Positions 7,082 to 11,407 of a stretch of DNA of 11,407 nucleotides are shown piece after piece. The stretch spans positions 1 to 11,407 of the forward strand of contig LJUF01000173.1 of NCBI GenBank assembly GCA_001303665.1, written 5' to 3'. A program made the translations under genes and the position numbers. Position 1 is the stretch's first letter. Each line of letters begins with the position of its first letter. Under the pieces are notes generated by a model. The model searched no databases and was not told the DNA's origin. It saw only the letters and a program-made list of their open reading frames with translations. This DNA comes from Phycisphaerae bacterium SM23_33 (lineage in GTDB: Bacteria; Planctomycetota; Phycisphaerae; SM23-33).

Positions 7082-7088
7082 CTCCTTT
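7082..7088 (-). promoter_or_regulatory. Shine-Dalgarno deciding the lipoprotein start
   Basis: AAAGGAG on the minus strand, six bases before the ATG at 7075. Confidence 0.75.
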
Positions 7089-7123
7089 CTCCGTAACTCG
7101 CATCTTCCCCAGTTGCCTCGCAA

Positions 7124-7152
7124 ATTATAAGAAGGCAGTGGGGGTATTTCAC
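7124..7152 (-). promoter_or_regulatory. Putative promoter of the lipoprotein-hisA transcript
   Basis: The minus strand has a perfect TATAAT (-10, 7124-7129), a 17-bp spacer, and GTGAAA (-35, 7147-7152; 4 of 6). Transcription would start near 7117, giving a leader of about 42 nt. The -35 box overlaps the stop of the HTH remnant. Confidence 0.6.
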
Positions 7153-7361
7153 CCGATTTCTCGTCGGCCTGCAAGAAAACCGCCCGGCCGCCCAGGCCGG
7201 CGGCGGCCCTTGGCGATCATGGTGCCGTAGCCTTCGCTAAAGCCCAGCTCGCGGGCAATCCGCCGCTGCGTCCGGCGGCCGCGGGCGATCGCCTCCGCAC
7301 GGCCCGGCCCCGGCGGCGCAGGCCCTGGGGCTGGGGCAGCGCGCTCCCCTGCGGGTCGCGG
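7149..7361 (-). pseudogene. Fragment of a helix-turn-helix coding frame (no usable start)
   Basis: A 70-codon minus-strand frame lies between a TAG at 7362-7364 and a TGA at 7149-7151, with no usable upstream start codon (its only ATG is codon 48). Codons 21-56 encode a peptide that looks like a helix-turn-helix: RAEAIARGRRTQRRIAREL (21-39), then GFSEGYGTMIAKGRRRP (40-56), with the turn near residues 40-44 and a basic tail. This is the pattern of Sigma-70 region 4-like or resolvase-type HTH segments. The first part is made of repeat copy 1. I read it as the remains of a small DNA-binding gene or mobile-element ORF. A chance frame in GC-rich DNA is the alternative. Confidence 0.35.
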
Positions 7362-7407
7362 CTAAAGCCTCGGTCTGACGTCCGCGCGCCCCTCGTGCCT
7401 CATGCCC
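7282..7407. repeat. Dispersed imperfect direct repeat, copy 1
   Basis: This stretch is nearly identical to 9282-9414 in the same orientation. Against copy 2 it has a 6-bp insertion (extra CCTGGG-type unit near 7325), single substitutions near 7351 and 7402, and lacks a 13-bp piece. The core includes the small palindrome GGC-TAAA-GCC (7360-7369). It starts 33 bp beyond the stop codon of the PEP-CTERM gene, that is, in its 3' untranslated position. Confidence 0.92.
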
Positions 7408-7440
7408 GCCCCTGGCAGCCTTCCCGGTCCCCGGGCGGCT

Positions 7441-9108
7441 TCAGTTCCTGCGGCGGCGCAGCAGCAGGCCGAACACGCCCATCACCACCAGAGCCAGCGT
7501 CGCCGGCTCCGGTATCTCGGTCAGGGCGATGTTGTCCAGCCGCACCCGGGAGAGCGTCGCCCCATCCAGCGTCAGCGCCAGGGCGGCCTCCGTCAAGCCG
7601 ATCAGGCTCGGGTCCTCCACCAGCAGCCTGTAAGACGTCCATTCTCCGACGAGGGTCGGCGGGGCGTAAAGCGTGTCCAGCGTTTGGCCTGCCAGGGTGA
7701 TGGTCAGGAAGCCGTCCGTCTCGGTGAACTCGTAGTCCAGCTCCAGCCAGAAGGCCAGCACCGGCGTATCCACGGACTGGGTGAGCGCGACGGGCGAGCC
7801 GGTGGCCATCTCGACGGCCCAGTTGCCAGGCGCGTGGGAATCCTCGACGACGTCGCAGGTTCCGCCGCCGGAGGCGGCCCACCCGCCCAGGCCGTGGCCG
7901 AAATCGCCGCTCATGACGAGGCCTGGCTGGGGGATGCCCTCGAAGAGGTAGACGGCCCCGCTGGAGAAAGCGGTGGCGTCCTCGGCCGGATCGCTGATCA
8001 GGTAGTGCCGGCCAAGGGGCTGGACAGCCCAGCCGAACGTGTCAAACGCGACCGGGTTGGGGTCCGTGAAGGTGTGGACGAGTTCGGCGGTCTCGATGTC
8101 GAACAGATACGCGGCTCCGCCGGCGGACGGGGAGCCGCCGTAGGCCCCGACGAGCAAGTACCGACCGACCGGGGCCACGGAGCAGCCGAAGGCGTCGGCG
8201 GCGGCCCGGGGGTTTTCATAGGTGCAGCGCAGGTCACCAGTGTCGGCGTCGAAGGCGTAGACCGCCCCGACGCCGCCGAAGGGCGCGCCGACGAAAACGG
8301 TGTTGCCGGCAGCGGCCAGCGCGTAGCCGAAGTAGTGGTTGTCGGCGGGCGTAGGATCGGCAAACGTCTGGAGCTGCAAACCCGTCTGACCGTCGTAGAG
8401 ATACACCATGCCGGCGCGCTTGCCCGCGACGGTGTCGCCCGGGGCACCGATGAGGACGTTGCCGCCCATAGCCGCCACCGCCCGCCCGAACTTGTCGTCA
8501 TAGGCGGGGGCCGGGTTGCTGAATGTGCGCAGCAGGCTCCCGTCCCGCGGGTCGTACAAGTAGACCTTGCCGGCCCAGTCATTGAGATTGGCGGTGGCAT
8601 CGGCATAGGGGGCCCCGACCAGGCAGTAGGGGCCAAACGCGGCCACGGCCTTGCCAAACTGCTCGCCCATGCTCGGCGTCGGCGCCAGCAGCGATCGCTC
8701 CAGGCTGCCCGTACCGCCGGTGAACAGGTAAGCCGCCCCGCTCATCTGGATGGCGGTGGTCATCTCCGAGGCGCCCACCAGGACGCGGCTGCCCACAGCG
8801 CAGGCCGCGGAGGCGAACTGCGTGCTGCTGGCGTCGATCGGGTTGGGGAACTTCCGGATGAACCCGCCCGTCTGAGAGTTGAACAGATATACCGACCCCG
8901 AGTGGGTCCAGACCGGGGCGTCGCCCGGCGCCCCCGCCAGGATGTCCGTCCCGTACAGGTCTAAGGCCGTGCCGACCTGAGCCGCCTCGCCGGCTGGGCT
9001 GGCGTAGGTCCTGAGGAGAGTGCCGGGGGCGCCCGCGGCTGGCGCTGAGGCGACGTGGGCCGCCAGCGCCGACAGAACTACACAGACGGTCCAATGCTGG
9101 GAAGTCAC
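7441..9108 (-). CDS. Secreted seven-repeat beta-propeller protein with PEP-CTERM anchor
   Basis: 555 aa from a GTG start at 9108, supported by a perfect AAGGAGGT seven bases upstream and by the signal peptide (residues 1-26: CVVLSALAAHVASAPAAG). Seven repeats of about 50 aa follow: 29-81, 82-134, 135-190, 191-243, 244-291, 292-341 and 342-391. Each has the shape LLRTFxNPxP..FGxAVAxxGxxVLIGAPGD....GxVYLYDxxTG, typical of FG-GAP/integrin-alpha-like blades, so a complete seven-bladed propeller is expected. The Ca-binding DxDxDG loop of true FG-GAP repeats is not evident. Residues 398-530 look like a jelly-roll beta-sandwich (GDFGHGLGGWAASGG to RVRLDNIAL). The C-terminus is a PEP-CTERM sorting signal: IPEPATLAL (532-540), a hydrophobic helix to 550, then RRRRN; it should be processed by an exosortase at the envelope. 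The ligand is unknown. It is monocistronic, with its own promoter and repeat copies on both sides. Confidence 0.9.
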   Translation of the reverse strand: MTSQHWTVCVVLSALAAHVASAPAAGAPGTLLRTYASPAGEAAQVGTALDLYGTDILAGAPGDAPVWTHSGSVYLFNSQTGGFIRKFPNPIDASSTQFASAACAVGSRVLVGASEMTTAIQMSGAAYLFTGGTGSLERSLLAPTPSMGEQFGKAVAAFGPYCLVGAPYADATANLNDWAGKVYLYDPRDGSLLRTFSNPAPAYDDKFGRAVAAMGGNVLIGAPGDTVAGKRAGMVYLYDGQTGLQLQTFADPTPADNHYFGYALAAAGNTVFVGAPFGGVGAVYAFDADTGDLRCTYENPRAAADAFGCSVAPVGRYLLVGAYGGSPSAGGAAYLFDIETAELVHTFTDPNPVAFDTFGWAVQPLGRHYLISDPAEDATAFSSGAVYLFEGIPQPGLVMSGDFGHGLGGWAASGGGTCDVVEDSHAPGNWAVEMATGSPVALTQSVDTPVLAFWLELDYEFTETDGFLTITLAGQTLDTLYAPPTLVGEWTSYRLLVEDPSLIGLTEAALALTLDGATLSRVRLDNIALTEIPEPATLALVVMGVFGLLLRRRRN

Positions 9109-9115
9109 GCAAGCT

Positions 9116-9123
9116 ACCTCCTT
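9116..9123 (-). promoter_or_regulatory. Perfect Shine-Dalgarno before a GTG start
   Basis: AAGGAGGT on the minus strand, fully complementary to the 16S rRNA tail, seven bases before GTG 9108. It makes the non-ATG start convincing. Confidence 0.85.
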
Positions 9124-9191
9124 CTACCCCCGGGTAATGGCGAACCCACATTGCCCAAACGGACACTCCTGCGTGCCCACAAGCAAGGAGG

Positions 9192-9219
9192 ATTGTACCG
9201 CGTTTTCAGGATCCGTCAA
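9192..9219 (-). promoter_or_regulatory. Sigma70-type promoter of the PEP-CTERM propeller gene
   Basis: The minus strand reads TTGACG (-35, 9214-9219), a 16-bp spacer, and TACAAT (-10, 9192-9197). The predicted start near 9185 leaves a leader of about 77 nt. Each box matches consensus at 5 of 6 bases; it is among the best promoters in the window. Confidence 0.7.
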
Positions 9220-9281
9220 GTCTTTGGGGGATAACTTCTTCGGACGCGCCGCTCCGGCCCATCGCACAGAAGCTTCCTGGC

Positions 9282-9414
9282 CGGGCGATCCCCTGGGGGG
9301 ATCGCCTCCGCACGGCCCGGCCCCGGCGGCGCAGGCGCTGGGGCAGCGCGCTCCCCGGCGGGTCGCGGCTAAAGCCTCGGTCTGACGTCCGCGCGCCCCT
9401 CGTGCCTCGTGCCC
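9282..9414. repeat. Dispersed imperfect direct repeat, copy 2
   Basis: This is the second copy of the repeat at 7282-7407, ending 18 bp beyond the groEL stop. It carries 13 bp absent from copy 1, which create the hairpin GATCCCC-TGG-GGGGATC (9287-9303). GGC-TAAA-GCC recurs at 9367-9376. With the propeller promoter (9192-9219), this accounts for much of the 324-bp gene-free interval 9109-9432; I see no further gene there. Confidence 0.92.
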
Positions 9415-9432
9415 AGTGGCTCCTGCCTGAGT

Positions 9433-11067
<1,635 letters not shown>

Positions 11068-11075
11068 GTTCGTTG

Positions 11076-11080
11076 CTCCC
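11076..11080 (-). promoter_or_regulatory. Shine-Dalgarno of groEL
   Basis: GGGAG on the minus strand, eight bases before the ATG at 11067. Confidence 0.65.
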
Positions 11081-11132
11081 GTACATTGGAATGGCTTTCA
11101 ATGGTTCTGAGTTTTCGCGGCCCGGCCGGTCA

Positions 11133-11149
11133 GGCCGCCGGTGGCGGCC
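11133..11149 (-). repeat. Hairpin in the groES-groEL spacer
   Basis: GGCCGCC-ACC-GGCGGCC on the minus strand is a perfect 7-bp GC stem with a 3-base loop. It sits in a very GC-rich block (about 11117-11180) full of CCGGCCGG-type inverted repeats. It has no T-run, so it is not a classic terminator; it could be a processing or transcript-stabilising hairpin between the two cistrons. Confidence 0.6.
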
Positions 11150-11180
11150 GCCCGCGGCGCCGCCGGTGGCCGGCCGGCGT

Positions 11181-11407
11181 TCAGCCGATGATGGCGAGGA
11201 TTTCACTTTCGTCCAGGAGCATCATCTCCTCGCCGTCCACCTTGATCTCGGTGCCGGCGTAGGAGGCGAACAGGACGGTGTCGCCGACCTTGACCTGGAA
11301 CTTGGCCCGGGTGCCGTCCTCCAGGAGCTTGCCGTCGCCGACGGCGAGGACCTTTCCCTTCTGCGGCTTTTCCTTAGCGGTGTCGGGCAGGACGATGCCG
11401 CCGCGGG
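11181..11407 (-). CDS. groES: 10-kDa co-chaperonin GroES, C-terminal part
   Basis: The last 75 codons including TGA at 11181; the 5' end is beyond the window. The visible chain begins RGGIVLPDTAKEKPQKGKV, which includes the end of the mobile loop (GGIVLPD) that contacts GroEL. It goes on with VLAVGDGKLLEDG, VKVGDTVLFASYAGTEIKVDG and EEMMLLDESEILAIIG, the standard GroES beta-barrel and C-terminus. It caps the GroEL ring. The promoter, and any CIRCE/HrcA site of the operon, must lie upstream, outside this window. Confidence 0.97.
   Translation of the reverse strand, partial: RGGIVLPDTAKEKPQKGKVLAVGDGKLLEDGTRAKFQVKVGDTVLFASYAGTEIKVDGEEMMLLDESEILAIIG

Noticed and set aside
7402..8964. A 520-codon plus-strand open frame opposite the propeller gene
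   Set aside because: It is another antisense shadow: the minus strand has signal peptide, seven repeats, PEP-CTERM, promoter and Shine-Dalgarno.
7400..9420. The PEP-CTERM gene plus flanking repeats as a composite transposon
   Set aside because: The repeats are short and direct, with no transposase or terminal inverted repeats, so I kept only the repeat observation.

Overview
The window is GC-rich DNA from a bacterium, most likely a planctomycete (perhaps a Phycisphaerae-like lineage, possibly a metagenome bin). This is an inference. It rests on a secreted seven-repeat propeller protein ending in a PEP-CTERM anchor, the style of the secreted and glycoside-hydrolase-like proteins, and the forms of GroEL and Rho. 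No rRNA gene or other marker is present to settle it. All genes but one (an HU-like protein) read on the minus strand.

Layout by coordinate. 1-873: 5' part of a secreted protein of unknown function, cut by the window edge. 1010-2812: cytoplasmic TIM-barrel, glycoside-hydrolase-like protein. 2873-3607: ThuA-family protein. These three are co-directional and may form a small carbohydrate-related cluster. 3608-3891: divergent promoter region. 3892-4173 (+): HU-family nucleoid protein, followed by a hairpin terminator that separates it from the convergent rho gene (4308-5465). 5648-6370: hisA. 6392-7075: an OmpA-domain lipoprotein placed 21 bp upstream of hisA. 7076-7440: OmpA promoter, the remains of a helix-turn-helix reading frame, and repeat copy 1. 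7441-9108: PEP-CTERM propeller protein with a clear sigma70-type promoter and a perfect Shine-Dalgarno. 9109-9432: that promoter plus repeat copy 2. 9433-11067: groEL. 11181-11407: 3' end of groES, which continues beyond the window.

Most of this is housekeeping: chaperonin, transcription termination, histidine biosynthesis, nucleoid structure and cell envelope. I did not find a convincing new multi-gene system. The best items for a second look are: an imperfect direct repeat of about 120 bp just downstream of two minus-strand genes, flanking the PEP-CTERM gene; an HTH-coding remnant next to one repeat copy; a Rho that starts directly at its RNA-binding fold, without the usual N-terminal helical subdomain; a lipoprotein-hisA-rho arrangement; and the uncharacterised ThuA / GH-like / secreted-protein cluster.
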